Positions 48,929 to 58,364 of a DNA stretch of 64,000 nt are shown one piece after another (position 1 is the stretch's first letter; each line of letters begins with the position of its first letter). Made by a program: the position numbers and the translations under genes. Origin of the DNA: Cryobacterium sp. (GTDB lineage Bacteria > Actinomycetota > Actinomycetes > Actinomycetales > Microbacteriaceae); the NCBI GenBank assembly GCA_019638935.1, contig JAHBSW010000007.1, positions 21,756 through 85,755 on the forward strand, in the 5' to 3' direction. Under the pieces are notes generated by a model. The model saw only the letters and a program-made list of their open reading frames with translations, was not told the origin of the DNA and made no database searches.

Positions 48929-49957
48929 TTACGGTGACTTCCTGGCGTCATTGTCAGCGAAGTCGGCATCCGTGTAGACGTTCTCAGAGTGTACATCAGT
49001 GTCCGCATCCCGAGCGTCTCCGTCACGGTACGGGCTGGGTTCGAGCCCCGGGTGGCGTCGCCCCTGAACGACGACGATGACGAGACCGACGAGGAACGCG
49101 AAGATGGCGGCCCACACGTTCGTGCGGATGCCGAAGAAGATCTCGCTCGGGTCGATACGAATCGACTCGAAGTAGCTTCGACCCAGCCCGTACCACATGA
49201 GGTAAAAACCGAGCATGCGGCCCCACTGGAAGCGCCACGCTCCGGCAACGAGACCGGGAACAGACCTGCCAAGGATCTTCCAGCGCCCGGCACGCCACGT
49301 GCGCTCGATCGCAAGGAGCACGAACACACCCACGAGGTTCCAGATGATCTCGTAGAGGAACGTCGGGTGGAAGAGAGTGCCCTCGGGCAGACCCACCGGG
49401 AAAGCGGAGTTCGTCGACTCGATCTCGAGACCCCACGGAAGGTCGGTGGGCAGGCCGTACAGCTCGTGGTTGAACCAGTTGCCGAGGCGGCCGAACGCCT
49501 GAGCGAGCAGCAGCGCCGGGGCTAGTGCGTCGGCGAAGGTCCAGAACCGCAAGCCCGAGAGCTTGCAGCCGATCCAGACTCCGACGGCACCCAGCATGAG
49601 CGCCCCGAAGATGGCGAGGCCGCCATTCCAGATGTAGAAGATCTGCATGAGATCTTTGTCGGGCCCGAAGTAGTCATTGGGGTGGGTGATGACATGGAAG
49701 ATGCGCCCGCCGATGATGCCGAAGGGCACCGCCCACAGGGCGATGTCGATGACGAGTCCCGCGTCGGCGCCACGCGCCTTCAGCCGGTAGCCGGTGAAGA
49801 CCATGGCCGCGACGATGCCCGCGAGAATGCAGATCGCGTACGCGTGAATGTTGATGTTCCAGCTGAACCAGGTCAGCCCGATGTCGCGCAACCACTGACC
49901 GAGTTCGAAGACTTGCCACTCATAGTCGGGGCTGGGGATGCTCAGGGGTGCGAACAC
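48929..49957 (-). CDS. lgt: Prolipoprotein diacylglyceryl transferase
   Basis: This membrane enzyme transfers diacylglycerol from phosphatidylglycerol to the lipobox cysteine of prolipoproteins. The 342-residue product has about seven membrane segments. Its signature GRLGNWFNHELYG (156-168) holds the conserved Arg/Asn/Glu, and GRIFHV (84-89) forms part of the active site. A hydrophilic, acidic tail (last ~45 residues) follows the last helix, common in actinobacterial Lgt. The start is GTG at 49957. Position between trpA and gltB is the conserved actinobacterial order. Confidence 0.95.
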   Translation of the reverse strand: MFAPLSIPSPDYEWQVFELGQWLRDIGLTWFSWNINIHAYAICILAGIVAAMVFTGYRLKARGADAGLVIDIALWAVPFGIIGGRIFHVITHPNDYFGPDKDLMQIFYIWNGGLAIFGALMLGAVGVWIGCKLSGLRFWTFADALAPALLLAQAFGRLGNWFNHELYGLPTDLPWGLEIESTNSAFPVGLPEGTLFHPTFLYEIIWNLVGVFVLLAIERTWRAGRWKILGRSVPGLVAGAWRFQWGRMLGFYLMWYGLGRSYFESIRIDPSEIFFGIRTNVWAAIFAFLVGLVIVVVQGRRHPGLEPSPYRDGDARDADTDVHSENVYTDADFADNDARKSP

Positions 49958-50023
49958 GTGTCCTGGTGCCTTTCGTACGGGGTAGGCGCTGCTCGTGCGC
50001 AGTGCTTGCGGGCGGTTTCCACC

Positions 50024-50812
50024 CTAACGCGTCGCGCGAGTACCGCTTGCCAGTTCGATCGCCTTGGCCTTCAAAGCCTCGAGTCCCCCGCTGTCGAGCG
50101 CGCTCACGAAGGCAGAGCCGACGATCGCGCCGTCGGCGTACTCGAGCACCGAGCGCACCTGATCCGCCGTCGAGATGCCGAGCCCCACGCAGGCGTTGCC
50201 GACTCCGATCGCGCGGAGGCGATCGACAAGACCGCGTGCGGCAGCATCCACTTCGTGGCGCGCTCCCGTCACGCCCATGGTCGACACGGTGTAGACGAAT
50301 CCGCGGCTCAGCTCGCTCACGGTCTTCAGGCGGGCGTCACTCGACGAGGGCGCGGCAAGGAAGACTCGGTCGAGGCCCGTGCGGTCGCTTGCCGTGATCC
50401 ACTCGGCAGCCTCATCCGGAATGAGATCAGGAGTGATGAGTCCGGATCCCCCCGCTGCCGTGAAGTGGTCGGCGAAGCGGTCGACGCCGTACTGCACGAT
50501 GAGGTTCCAATAGGCCATGACGAGCACGGGAGCCTCGATGCGCTCACGAATCGCGGAGACCGCTTCAAGCACGTGGGCGAAGCGGAAGCCGTTCTCCCGA
50601 GCCCGCTCAGTCGCCGCCTGGATGACGGGGCCATCCATGACGGGGTCGGAGTACGGTGCACCGAGCTCGATGGCGTCCACACCGTTCTCCAGCAGCGTGA
50701 CCGCCGCGTCGATGCTCGTCTGCAGATCGGGGAAACCCACCGGCAAGTAGCCGATGAGGGCTCCACCACCGGCGTCGCGACGTGCTCTGATGACGGAGTC
50801 GACGGAGGTCAT
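50024..50812 (-). CDS. trpA: Tryptophan synthase alpha subunit
   Basis: The subunit cleaves indole-3-glycerol phosphate to indole, which is channelled to TrpB. The 262-residue TIM barrel has the catalytic residues E49 (in [11 protein letters not shown]) and D60. I chose the ATG at 50812 rather than that at 50818: it overlaps the trpB stop as ATGA and has GAGGGG 8 bases upstream, whereas the earlier ATG is only 2 bases from it. It is the last trp gene before lgt. Confidence 0.95.
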   Translation of the reverse strand: MTSVDSVIRARRDAGGGALIGYLPVGFPDLQTSIDAAVTLLENGVDAIELGAPYSDPVMDGPVIQAATERARENGFRFAHVLEAVSAIRERIEAPVLVMAYWNLIVQYGVDRFADHFTAAGGSGLITPDLIPDEAAEWITASDRTGLDRVFLAAPSSSDARLKTVSELSRGFVYTVSTMGVTGARHEVDAAARGLVDRLRAIGVGNACVGLGISTADQVRSVLEYADGAIVGSAFVSALDSGGLEALKAKAIELASGTRATR

Positions 50813-52023
50813 GAGCATGGCCCCTCGCTCGAGTCGAGAATGGAGAAGTACTCGGCCGCGGTCTCCATGTCTTTGTCGCCTCGCCCGCTCAGACTGACCA
50901 GGATCGTTGCGTCCTCGCCCAGTTCGTGGCCCAGCTCGATGGCGCCGGCGAGAGCATGCGCGGACTCGATGGCCGGGATGATGCCCTCGGTGCGGCTGAG
51001 CAGGCGGAACGCGTCCATCGCTGCGGCGTCGGTGACGGGGCGGTACGTCGCACGACCGAGGTCTGCCAACCAGGAGTGCTGCGGACCCACGCCCGGGTAG
51101 TCCAGACCGGCCGAGATCGAGTGCGACTCGATAGTCTGCCCGTCCTCGTCCTGCAGCAGGTAGCTGCGAGCACCGTGGAGAACGCCGGGGCGACCGCGCG
51201 AGATCGTTGCGGCGTGACGGGGGGTGTCCGCGCCGTCTCCCGCCGCTTCGAAGCCGAACAGTGCGACGCCCTCGTCGTCGAGAAAGGCGTCGAAGATGCC
51301 GATCGCGTTGCTGCCTCCGCCGACACAGGCGGCGACGGCATCCGGAAGCGCGCCCGTCAGTACGAGCACCTGCTCGCGGGCCTCCTCCCCGATGATCTTC
51401 TGAAAGTCGCGCACGAGCGCGGGGAACGGATGCGGACCGGCGACCGTGCCGAAGATGTAGTTGGTCGTATCGACGCTCGCGACCCAGTCGCGCAGCGCAT
51501 CGTTGATCGCGTCCTTGAGCGTGCGAGAGCCCGACTTCACCGCGATGACCTCGGCCCCGAGCAGGCGCATGCGCGCGACGTTGAGCGCCTGGCGCTCGGT
51601 GTCGACCTCGCCCATGTAGATGGTGCAGTTGAGGCCGAAGTACGCGGCCGCCGTCGCCGTCGCAACCCCGTGCTGCCCGGCACCGGTCTCCGCTATGACG
51701 CGCGACTTACCCAGGCGCTTCGTGAGCAGGGCCTGCCCGAGCACATTGTTGATCTTGTGCGAACCGGTGTGGTTGAGGTCCTCGCGCTTGAGGATGATGC
51801 GGGCACCGCCCGCGTGCTCGGCGAATCGCGGCGCCTCGGTGATGATCGACGGGCGACCCGTGTAGGTCGAGTGAAGCGTGGCGAGTTCCGCCGCGAACCC
51901 GGGGTCGGCTTTGGCGTCGGCGTACGCGGCCTCGAGCTCGTCGAGCGCGGCGATGAGCGATTCGGGCACGAAACGTCCGCCGAACTCGCCGAAGTAGGGC
52001 CCCTGTGCATCGCGGAGTGCCAT
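50809..52023 (-). CDS. trpB: Tryptophan synthase beta subunit
   Basis: This PLP enzyme condenses indole with serine. The 404-residue product begins [14 protein letters not shown], carries the PLP lysine K90 in [11 protein letters not shown] and the phosphate-binding loop [10 protein letters not shown]. The ATG at 52023 shares one base with the trpC stop (TGATG) and the end overlaps trpA, so trpC-trpB-trpA are coupled. Length and motifs match the TrpB1 type that complexes with TrpA. Confidence 0.97.
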   Translation of the reverse strand: MALRDAQGPYFGEFGGRFVPESLIAALDELEAAYADAKADPGFAAELATLHSTYTGRPSIITEAPRFAEHAGGARIILKREDLNHTGSHKINNVLGQALLTKRLGKSRVIAETGAGQHGVATATAAAYFGLNCTIYMGEVDTERQALNVARMRLLGAEVIAVKSGSRTLKDAINDALRDWVASVDTTNYIFGTVAGPHPFPALVRDFQKIIGEEAREQVLVLTGALPDAVAACVGGGSNAIGIFDAFLDDEGVALFGFEAAGDGADTPRHAATISRGRPGVLHGARSYLLQDEDGQTIESHSISAGLDYPGVGPQHSWLADLGRATYRPVTDAAAMDAFRLLSRTEGIIPAIESAHALAGAIELGHELGEDATILVSLSGRGDKDMETAAEYFSILDSSEGPCS

Positions 52024-52796
52024 CAGACCGACCTGAACTCTCTCAGTGCCTGGGTGGGATCGCCGCCCGTGACGAGCGCCTCCCCGACGAGCACGACGTC
52101 TGCGCCGGCGTCGCGGTAGTGCGCGACGTCGGCGGCGGTGCGCACCGCCGATTCGGCCACCCTGATGACGCCTTCGGGCATGCGACCGGCGAGCGAGCCG
52201 AACAGGTCGCGATCGAGTTCGAACGTGCTCAGGTCGCGGGCGTTGACCCCGATGAGGCGAGCACCGAGCCCGATCGCGCGATCGACCTCGTCGGCGGAGT
52301 GCGCCTCGACAAGGGCGGTCATACCGAGTTCCTCGATGAGCGCGTACAGGGTCGAGAGCTCCTCATCGCTGAGCGCGGCGACGATGAGCAGGACGATGTC
52401 GGCGCCCGCCGCTCGAGCCTCGAAGACCTGGTAGGGAACGCTGATGAAGTCCTTCCGCAGCACCGGCACCGCGACACTCGCCCGCACAGCACGGAGGTCG
52501 TCGAGGGAACCGCCGAACCTCCTGCCCTCGGTGAGAACACTGATCGCGCTCGCTCCGCCGAGTTCGTACTGCGCGGCGAGCGCCGAGGGCTCGGGGATGT
52601 CGGCGAGAACCCCCCGAGACGGGCTGGCCCGCTTGATCTCGGCGATGATCTTGACCGAGTCGCCCGGTGCGAGCGCCTCGAGCGCATCGAGTGCGGGAGC
52701 TGCGGCACGAGCGCTCGCCATCACCTCGTCGAGCGGCAGCAGCGCGCTTCGCGCAGCAGCATCTTCCCTTGCCCCTGCGACAAGCTGGGTGAGCAC
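52023..52796 (-). CDS. trpC: Indole-3-glycerol phosphate synthase
   Basis: The enzyme forms the indole ring from CdRP. The 257-residue TIM barrel has [13 protein letters not shown] with E53 and K55 as catalytic residues, VPVLRKDFI with the second Lys, and [10 protein letters not shown]. The start is GTG at 52796, the family-typical N-terminus ([13 protein letters not shown]); longer starts overlap the gene upstream. No trpD or trpF is present in this window, so those steps are encoded elsewhere (F possibly by a PriA-type HisA, as known in actinobacteria). Confidence 0.95.
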   Translation of the reverse strand: MLTQLVAGAREDAAARSALLPLDEVMASARAAAPALDALEALAPGDSVKIIAEIKRASPSRGVLADIPEPSALAAQYELGGASAISVLTEGRRFGGSLDDLRAVRASVAVPVLRKDFISVPYQVFEARAAGADIVLLIVAALSDEELSTLYALIEELGMTALVEAHSADEVDRAIGLGARLIGVNARDLSTFELDRDLFGSLAGRMPEGVIRVAESAVRTAADVAHYRDAGADVVLVGEALVTGGDPTQALREFRSV

Positions 52797-52806
52797 GTTA
52801 TTCCCG

Positions 52807-53046
52807 CTAGTGCGAGCGTGCGTCGGACTTGAGCTTGCTGCCGCCGACGCCGTAGCCGACCTTGGCAAGCACCCAGCCCACGATGAGACCGACGACGGCG
52901 AGGCCGGCGCTCGCCCAGACCAGAACGGCCTGATCGAACCAGAAGAAGAACGTCCCCGCGATGAGGGCTACAACCATGATGGTCACTGCGACCCATGCCG
53001 CCGGCGAGTGTCCGTGGCCCGGGTCCGCGATGTCTTCGCTGCTCAT
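52807..53046 (-). CDS. HGxxPAAW-family small membrane protein
   Basis: The 79-residue protein has the family-naming motif HGHSPAAW (11-18), then two membrane helices (about 17-36 and 41-63) and a basic Gly/Lys C-terminus (GYGVGGSKLKSDARSH). These proteins are found almost only next to trp genes in actinobacteria and have no known function. The ATG has GGAG about 4 bases upstream. It lies between the TIGR02234 gene and trpC, in the same direction, so a role linked to tryptophan is suspected only from context. Confidence 0.85.
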   Translation of the reverse strand: MSSEDIADPGHGHSPAAWVAVTIMVVALIAGTFFFWFDQAVLVWASAGLAVVGLIVGWVLAKVGYGVGGSKLKSDARSH

Positions 53047-53086
53047 GTCACTCCAGTTTCTCGTTCTCGGTGAAGTCTCTCTCAGT

Positions 53087-53674
53087 CTAGTCAGTAGCCT
53101 CTGCCTCGTTTGTGGGGTCGGCTCCCTCGCTCAGGGCGTCCCACTCCGACACGGCCGGGGCTGATCCGGCTGTCGCCGTGCCACCGTACTTCGTGCCCGA
53201 GCCGGGCCATGACCGTGCCGTCATCACCGTCCACACCCCGGTGAGCATGAGGATGCCGCCGGCGACGATCGCCAACCACGGCCAGAGCGCGACATCCACC
53301 CCGGTGACGAGTTCGCGAACCGAGGTCTCCCCCGAGATCCCGGTGACGCTGGACACGGCGGGAACGGCGGCCCCGACCGTGTCGTGCAGCGTGGTCACGG
53401 TCGCGAACACCACGCCCAGTCCGAGCAGGAGCTGAACAGCACCCAGAACCCAGCGCACGGCGGTGTTCGCGATGGCCACCGCGCCGACGAGCGCCAGGCT
53501 CGCCACCGCGAGAGCGCTCACGGCGGGCGCTGCCACATCGGCCCCCACGGCAAGCGGATCAGTATCCGCGACGTGCGCACTGAGCCAGGGCTGAGTCAAC
53601 GACAGCAGCGCGAGTGCTGCCCCCGCGATTCCGCCGAGGAAGGCGAGCGACCTGGCGCGACGGCCCTCGATCAT
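53087..53674 (-). CDS. Trp-operon-associated membrane protein (TIGR02234 family)
   Basis: The 195-residue membrane protein has four hydrophobic segments (about 8-30, 50-72, 76-96 and 128-150) and an acidic hydrophilic tail. The family is named for its constant position in actinobacterial trp operons; its function is unknown. The ATG overlaps the trpE stop (ATGA), so it is made together with anthranilate synthase. Transport of tryptophan or an intermediate is possible but untested. Confidence 0.85.
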   Translation of the reverse strand: MIEGRRARSLAFLGGIAGAALALLSLTQPWLSAHVADTDPLAVGADVAAPAVSALAVASLALVGAVAIANTAVRWVLGAVQLLLGLGVVFATVTTLHDTVGAAVPAVSSVTGISGETSVRELVTGVDVALWPWLAIVAGGILMLTGVWTVMTARSWPGSGTKYGGTATAGSAPAVSEWDALSEGADPTNEAEATD

Positions 53675-55203
53675 GTCACCCTCCGCATGGCGTTGGCGAC
53701 GGCGACCGCGCGCAGAGGGGCGGCGGCCTTCGCTCGTGTCTCCTCGTACTCTGCTTCGGGGTTCGATTCGGCGACGATTCCAGCACCCGCCTGCACCCGC
53801 GCGACTCCCGCGGAGATCGTGGTCGTGCGAATCGCTATCGCGAGGTCGAGGTCGCCACCGAAGCCGAAGTAGCCCACGACGCCACCGTAGAGCCCGCGCT
53901 GAGCTGGTTCGAGCGCGTCGATGATCTCGAGCGCCCGGGGCTTCGGCGCACCCGAGAGCGTGCCGGCGGGGAAGGTCGCCGTGAAGACGTCGGTGGCGGC
54001 AGCATCCGGAGCCAGACGCCCCTCGACCGACGACACGAGGTGCATGACGTGGCTGAAGCGCTCGACCTGCATGAACTCCGTGACCTCGACGGAACCCGCG
54101 ACGCACACGCGGGCGAGATCGTTGCGAGCGAGGTCGACGAGCATGAGGTGCTCGGAGCGCTCCTTCTCGTCGGCGAGAAGCTCCTCGGCGAGCTCAGAAT
54201 CGCGTTCGGGGGTCTCGCCGCGCGGGCGCGAACCGGCGATCGGGTGCGAGAACACTCGTCCGTCGCTCACCTTGACGAGCGCCTCGGGCGACGAGCCGAC
54301 GACCCAGTAGGGCTCGCCACCGGCGTTCTCGAGTGCGAGCAAGTACATGTATGGGCTGGGGTTGAGCGCGCAGAGCACACGGTAGACGTCGAGGGGGTGC
54401 GCGGTCGCCGCGTGGTCGAAGCGCTGTGAGAGCACGACCTGAAACACATCGCCCTCGTGAATGTGCCGTTTGCCCGCGTCGACCATCGCGTAGAACGTCT
54501 CACGGCTGAGGCTCGGAACCGCCTCCGGCGCCGTGGAAAGATCGACCTCAGCGAGAAATGCCTCCGCGGGCGTGCCGAGCGCCGTCTGAAGATAATCAAG
54601 GCGCTTCTGAGCCTCATCCCACAGTCCATCGACCGCACGCGTATCGATCGAGTCGTCCAGTTCGTCGGTGAGCACGCTCGTCAGCAGCAGGACGAGGCCG
54701 TCGTGGTGATCGACGACGACGAGATCGGAGACGAAGCTCAGCGCTTGCCCGGGAATGGCGTAGTCGGCGCCGGGAGCGTTCGGCAAGCGCTCGAGCTCGC
54801 GAACCGCGTCCCACCCGATGAAGCCGACGAGTCCGCCGGTGAGGGGCGGATGACCGGCCACCTTGGGCGTCTGCCACCGCTCGTGCAGCGCGCGGACGGC
54901 CTCGAGCGGGCTCGAGGGCATCGGCCCGCCGAAGGCGCGTTCGACGCCGATTCCCTGCTCGACCCACAGCGCCCGCGGTCCATCCTGGGTGAGCACGCCG
55001 AAGCTCGACACGCCGATGAAGGAGTAGCGCGACCACAGCCCGCCCTGCTCGGCCGACTCGAGCAGAAACGTGCCGGGTCGTCCGTTCGCGAGCTTGCGGT
55101 AGATACCGACGGGTGTCTCGCCGTCGGCGAACAGCTCTCGAATGACCGGCACGACTCGCCCCGCATTGAGTTCTCGTTCGAAGTCGTGGCGCGTTGTCGT
55201 CAC
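53671..55203 (-). CDS. trpE: Anthranilate synthase component I
   Basis: The enzyme converts chorismate to anthranilate using ammonia from TrpG. The 510-residue product has the regulatory N-terminus, with an ESAEQGGLWSRYSFIG segment that includes the Trp-binding ES pair. The chorismate-binding domain has HPIAGSRPRG, RNDLARVC, HLVSSVEG, FPAGTLSGAPKPRA and the final GAGIVAESNPEAEYEE. The start is GTG at 55203, overlapping the hisI stop (GTGA). No trpG follows; its partner must lie elsewhere. It links the his and trp genes into one run. Confidence 0.96.
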   Translation of the reverse strand: MTTTRHDFERELNAGRVVPVIRELFADGETPVGIYRKLANGRPGTFLLESAEQGGLWSRYSFIGVSSFGVLTQDGPRALWVEQGIGVERAFGGPMPSSPLEAVRALHERWQTPKVAGHPPLTGGLVGFIGWDAVRELERLPNAPGADYAIPGQALSFVSDLVVVDHHDGLVLLLTSVLTDELDDSIDTRAVDGLWDEAQKRLDYLQTALGTPAEAFLAEVDLSTAPEAVPSLSRETFYAMVDAGKRHIHEGDVFQVVLSQRFDHAATAHPLDVYRVLCALNPSPYMYLLALENAGGEPYWVVGSSPEALVKVSDGRVFSHPIAGSRPRGETPERDSELAEELLADEKERSEHLMLVDLARNDLARVCVAGSVEVTEFMQVERFSHVMHLVSSVEGRLAPDAAATDVFTATFPAGTLSGAPKPRALEIIDALEPAQRGLYGGVVGYFGFGGDLDLAIAIRTTTISAGVARVQAGAGIVAESNPEAEYEETRAKAAAPLRAVAVANAMRRVT

Positions 55204-55565
55204 TGGGCGCTCCACTCGCCGGTGATCGGGAGCGGGTTGACCTCGAAGCACGCGTGGGCGCCGGTGTGGCACGCTGCCTCGACCTGGGCGACCGTGAGCA
55301 GCAGGGTGTCGCTGTCGCAGTCGAGCGCGGCCGCGACCACGTGCAGATGATTGCCCGAGGTGTCACCCTTGCGCCAGTACTCCCGTCGCGAGCGCGACCA
55401 GAAGGTCACGAGGCCTTCGGTGAACGTGCGGCGCATCGCTTCGGCGTCCATCCACGCGAGCATGAGCACCGCCTTCGACGCCTCCTCCTGCACGATGACG
55501 GGCAGCAGGCCGTCATCGCCGAATGACGCGAGGTCGAGCGCCGCCTTCAGGTCTTCGGGACTCAC
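55200..55565 (-). CDS. hisI: Phosphoribosyl-AMP cyclohydrolase
   Basis: This third step of histidine synthesis opens the purine ring of PR-AMP. The 121-residue single-function protein has [29 protein letters not shown], the metal-binding DCDSDTLLL and HTGAHACFE, with the expected Asp and Cys ligands. The start is GTG at 55565, overlapping the hisF stop. The PR-ATP diphosphatase activity is on a separate gene (hisE), as usual in actinobacteria. Confidence 0.96.
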   Translation of the reverse strand: MSPEDLKAALDLASFGDDGLLPVIVQEEASKAVLMLAWMDAEAMRRTFTEGLVTFWSRSRREYWRKGDTSGNHLHVVAAALDCDSDTLLLTVAQVEAACHTGAHACFEVNPLPITGEWSAQ

Positions 55566-56329
55566 GCTGCCTCCACCCGCCGAATGTCGAGACCGGCACC
55601 CTCGAGAGCAGCCTTGACCTCTCCGATCGTCATGAGCCCGTGGTGAAAGACGGATGCCGCAAGCACGGCGTCGGCACCCGCGTGCACCGCGGGCGCGAAG
55701 TGCTCGAGCGTACCGGCACCGCCCGAGGCGACGATGGGAACCGAACTCACCTCGCGCATGGCACGAATCAACTCGAGGTCGTATCCGTCGCGCGTGCCGT
55801 CGGCATCGATCGAATTGACGAGCAGTTCACCGGCACCGCGCTCGATCGCCTCACGCGCCCACTCCAGGGCATCGCGGTCCGTCTCGACCCGGCCCCCGTG
55901 GGTCGTGACGATGAATCCGCGGCCCGAACGCTTGACGTCGAGCGAAAGCACCACGACCTGGGCGCCGAAACGATCGGCGATCTCGTCGATGAGGTCGGGT
56001 CGCGCGATGGCGCCGCTGTTGACGCCGATCTTGTCCGCTCCGGCCCCGAGCAGGCGCGCGACATCCTCGGCGCTCCGCACTCCCCCTCCGACCGTGAGTG
56101 GTATGAACACCTGCTCCGCCGTCGCGCTCACGATGTCGTAGGTCGTCGAGCGGTCGTCGACCGTGGCCGTGACATCGAGGAAGGTGAGCTCGTCGGCGCC
56201 CTGCTCGCCGTAGCGACGGGCGAGTTCGACCGGGTCACCGGCGTCTTCGAGGTTCAGGAAGTTGACGCCCTTGACGACGCGCCCCGCCGCAACATCGAGG
56301 CACGGGATGACACGCACACTCACAGACAC
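55562..56329 (-). CDS. hisF: Imidazole glycerol phosphate synthase subunit HisF
   Basis: The cyclase subunit uses ammonia from HisH to form IGP and AICAR. The 255-residue TIM barrel has [15 protein letters not shown] with catalytic D12, [13 protein letters not shown], the second catalytic Asp in [13 protein letters not shown] and [13 protein letters not shown]. The start is GTG at 56329; two further GTG codons follow at once, so the exact first residue could differ by 2-4. HisH, HisA, HisB, HisC and HisD are not in this window. Confidence 0.96.
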   Translation of the reverse strand: MSVSVRVIPCLDVAAGRVVKGVNFLNLEDAGDPVELARRYGEQGADELTFLDVTATVDDRSTTYDIVSATAEQVFIPLTVGGGVRSAEDVARLLGAGADKIGVNSGAIARPDLIDEIADRFGAQVVVLSLDVKRSGRGFIVTTHGGRVETDRDALEWAREAIERGAGELLVNSIDADGTRDGYDLELIRAMREVSSVPIVASGGAGTLEHFAPAVHAGADAVLAASVFHHGLMTIGEVKAALEGAGLDIRRVEAA

Positions 56330-56344
56330 GACAGCAGCACCATC

Positions 56345-57187
56345 CTAGATTCGTGCCGCGTGAATGGCGCTCACGAGAATGGCCCGAGCGCCGAGCTCGT
56401 ACAGCTCGTCCATCAGGCGGTTGGTATCGGCGGAGGGAACCATCACGCGCACCGCGACCCAATCGGTGTCCTGCAGCGGTGACACGGTCGGCGACTCGAG
56501 ACCCGGCGTGATGGCCGATGCCTGTTCGATCAGCTTCGCGGGCAGGTCGTAGTCCATGAGCACGTACTTGCGGGCAACGAGCACGCCCTGCAGGCGGCGC
56601 TGGAACGTCGCGAGACCGGGCAGGTCGCGCCGGGCGCTGATGAGCACGGCGGTGGATTCGAGCACGACAGGGCCGAAGGTCTCGAGGCCCTGCTGGCGAA
56701 GCGTTGTGCCCGTCGAGACGACGTCGGCGACGGCATCCGCAACGCCCAGCTTGATGGCCCCCTCGACCGCGCCGTCGAGTGTCACGATCTCGGCCGCGAT
56801 GCCGTTGTCGCTGAGAAACCTGCCCACGATTCCCGCGTAGCTCGTGGCGATGCGAACGCCGTTCAGCTGCGAGACCTCGGTGAACGCGCCGATGGGTCCG
56901 GCGAAGCGAAAGGTTGCAGGGCCGAACTCGAGCGCGGTGAGCTCGAGGGCGGTCGAGCCGGAGTCGACGAGCAGGTCGCGACCGGTGATGCCGACATCGA
57001 GCGAGCCGGAGCCGACATAGGTGGCGATGTCACGGGGGCGTAGGTAGAAGAACTCGACGTCGTTGGTCCCGTCGAAGACGGTGAGCTCTTTCGAGTCGCG
57101 ACGCACCACGTAGCCGGCCTCGGCGAGCATCTGCGTCGCCGAGTCGGCGAGGATTCCCTTATTGGGAACAGCGATGCGCAGGGTCAT
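56345..57187 (-). CDS. hisG: ATP phosphoribosyltransferase (long form)
   Basis: This committed step of histidine synthesis joins ATP and PRPP. The 280-residue product has RIAVPNKGIL at the start, the VGITGRDLLVDSG segment, the PRPP-loop region DVVSTGTTLRQQGL and a C-terminal ACT-like regulatory domain (~200-280), which allows direct feedback inhibition by histidine without HisZ. It lies 22 bases after hisE. Confidence 0.96.
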   Translation of the reverse strand: MTLRIAVPNKGILADSATQMLAEAGYVVRRDSKELTVFDGTNDVEFFYLRPRDIATYVGSGSLDVGITGRDLLVDSGSTALELTALEFGPATFRFAGPIGAFTEVSQLNGVRIATSYAGIVGRFLSDNGIAAEIVTLDGAVEGAIKLGVADAVADVVSTGTTLRQQGLETFGPVVLESTAVLISARRDLPGLATFQRRLQGVLVARKYVLMDYDLPAKLIEQASAITPGLESPTVSPLQDTDWVAVRVMVPSADTNRLMDELYELGARAILVSAIHAARI

Positions 57188-57209
57188 TGGTCACTCACAG
57201 GCCATTCGG

Positions 57210-57473
57210 TTACAGATACGAGTAGACGTCGTCGGTGGTCAAGCCCTTGGCGAGCATGAGCACTTGGAGGTGGTAGAGCAGTTGGGATATCTCTTCGGCG
57301 GTCTCGGCGTCCGACTGATACTCGGCGGCCATCCAGACCTCGGCGGCCTCTTCGACGATCTTCTTGCCGATGGCGTGGACGCCCGCGTCGAGCAGTTCCA
57401 CGGTGCGCGACCCGACGGGGCGTGCCTGCGCGGTCGCGCTCAGCTCTGCGAACAGTTCGTCGAAGGTCTTCAC
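57210..57473 (-). CDS. hisE: Phosphoribosyl-ATP diphosphatase
   Basis: The enzyme removes pyrophosphate from PR-ATP. The 87-residue all-helical MazG-fold protein has [19 protein letters not shown], with the paired Glu residues for Mg2+, and the C-terminal [18 protein letters not shown]. The start is GTG at 57473. It opens the his genes (hisE-hisG-hisF-hisI) and is separated from the FKBP gene by 45 bases, so a promoter there is possible though none is obvious. Confidence 0.94.
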   Translation of the reverse strand: MKTFDELFAELSATAQARPVGSRTVELLDAGVHAIGKKIVEEAAEVWMAAEYQSDAETAEEISQLLYHLQVLMLAKGLTTDDVYSYL

Positions 57474-57518
57474 ACCCTCAAGAGTATCGCTCGGCCCGGG
57501 AGCCTCCCGAACGGTTAC

Positions 57519-57893
57519 CTAGCTCACGCCCAGCAGGTCGATGATGAAGATGAGGGTGCGGCCGGAGAGCTGATGCCCACCGCCCGCGGGACCGTAGGCC
57601 AGGTGTGGCGGCACGACGAGCTGGCGGCGCCCGCCGACCTTCATGCCGGGGATTCCCTCCTGCCAGCCGGGGATGAGCATGGGCAGCGGAAAGTTCGCCG
57701 ACTCTCCCCGGCTCCACGACGAGTCGAACTCGTCACCCGTCTCGAAGTCGACACCGAGGTAGTGCACATCGACCGTGCCGCCGGGAACCGCTTCTGCGCC
57801 GGCGCCGATCTCGATATCGGTGCTGACGAGCTCGGTCGGGGGCGGTCCCTCGATGAAGTCGACTTCTGGCTTGGTCTTGTTCGTCTCGCTCAT
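57519..57893 (-). CDS. FKBP-type peptidyl-prolyl cis-trans isomerase
   Basis: The enzyme catalyses prolyl isomerisation in protein folding. The 124-residue single-domain protein has VHYLGVDFETGDEFDSSW, FPLPMLIPGWQEGIPGMKVG, QLVVPPHLAYG and IFIIDLLGV, the canonical FKBP strands with the Asp, Trp and Tyr pocket residues. No signal peptide is visible, so it is cytoplasmic. The ATG at 57893 overlaps the stop of the upstream gene (ATGA), which supports this start over the TTG at 57905. Confidence 0.93.
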   Translation of the reverse strand: MSETNKTKPEVDFIEGPPPTELVSTDIEIGAGAEAVPGGTVDVHYLGVDFETGDEFDSSWSRGESANFPLPMLIPGWQEGIPGMKVGGRRQLVVPPHLAYGPAGGGHQLSGRTLIFIIDLLGVS

Positions 57894-58360
57894 CGTCCAA
57901 TCCAATCAGACTCTGCGAGTGCCTTGTGCAGTGCTGCGGCCCGATCCGCGCGCCCCATGATGCGGTACGCGAGTTCCCAGTCCCCCGGATGCGCGATCGG
58001 CAGCCCGTTCCAGGTCGCGACGGCGCGCACAGGAATCGGCACCACGGCGCCACCCTCGTGCACGGCGAAGCCCACGAGCACATCGAGCTCGTGATCGGGC
58101 AGGGCGAGAGTCAGTCGTCGCCGCGTGGCGAATGGCGGCGCGCTGGACGTGCCGTCTTCGGGGTTGAAGCCGGCTCGCAGCAGCGCCTGCTCGACTTCGT
58201 CGGCATCAGCATCGACGGTCACATCCCAATCTCGCACGACATCGACGAGGCCCAGCCACGCCAGCACAGCAGACCCTCCGACAGCCACGGGCCAGCCGCG
58301 CCGCGCGAACTCGGCGACGATCGTCCGCACGGGCTCGAGAGGCGGATGCGTGACGGACAC
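57890..58360 (-). CDS. Nucleotidyltransferase-like protein of unknown function
   Basis: The 156-residue product has features of the minimal nucleotidyltransferase fold: VGGSAVLAW (~26-34), then RDWDVTVDAD where the paired Asp would bind metal, and a third acidic residue in HELDVLVGF. This resembles AbiEii/DUF1814 or other small nucleotidyltransferases, but no antitoxin-like partner is adjacent. The start is GTG at 58360, 4 bases after the rpe stop, and its end overlaps the FKBP start. Its placement in a housekeeping run suggests a stable, perhaps local, gene. No substrate can be inferred. Confidence 0.65.
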   Translation of the reverse strand: MSVTHPPLEPVRTIVAEFARRGWPVAVGGSAVLAWLGLVDVVRDWDVTVDADADEVEQALLRAGFNPEDGTSSAPPFATRRRLTLALPDHELDVLVGFAVHEGGAVVPIPVRAVATWNGLPIAHPGDWELAYRIMGRADRAAALHKALAESDWIGR

Positions 58361-58364
58361 GATC

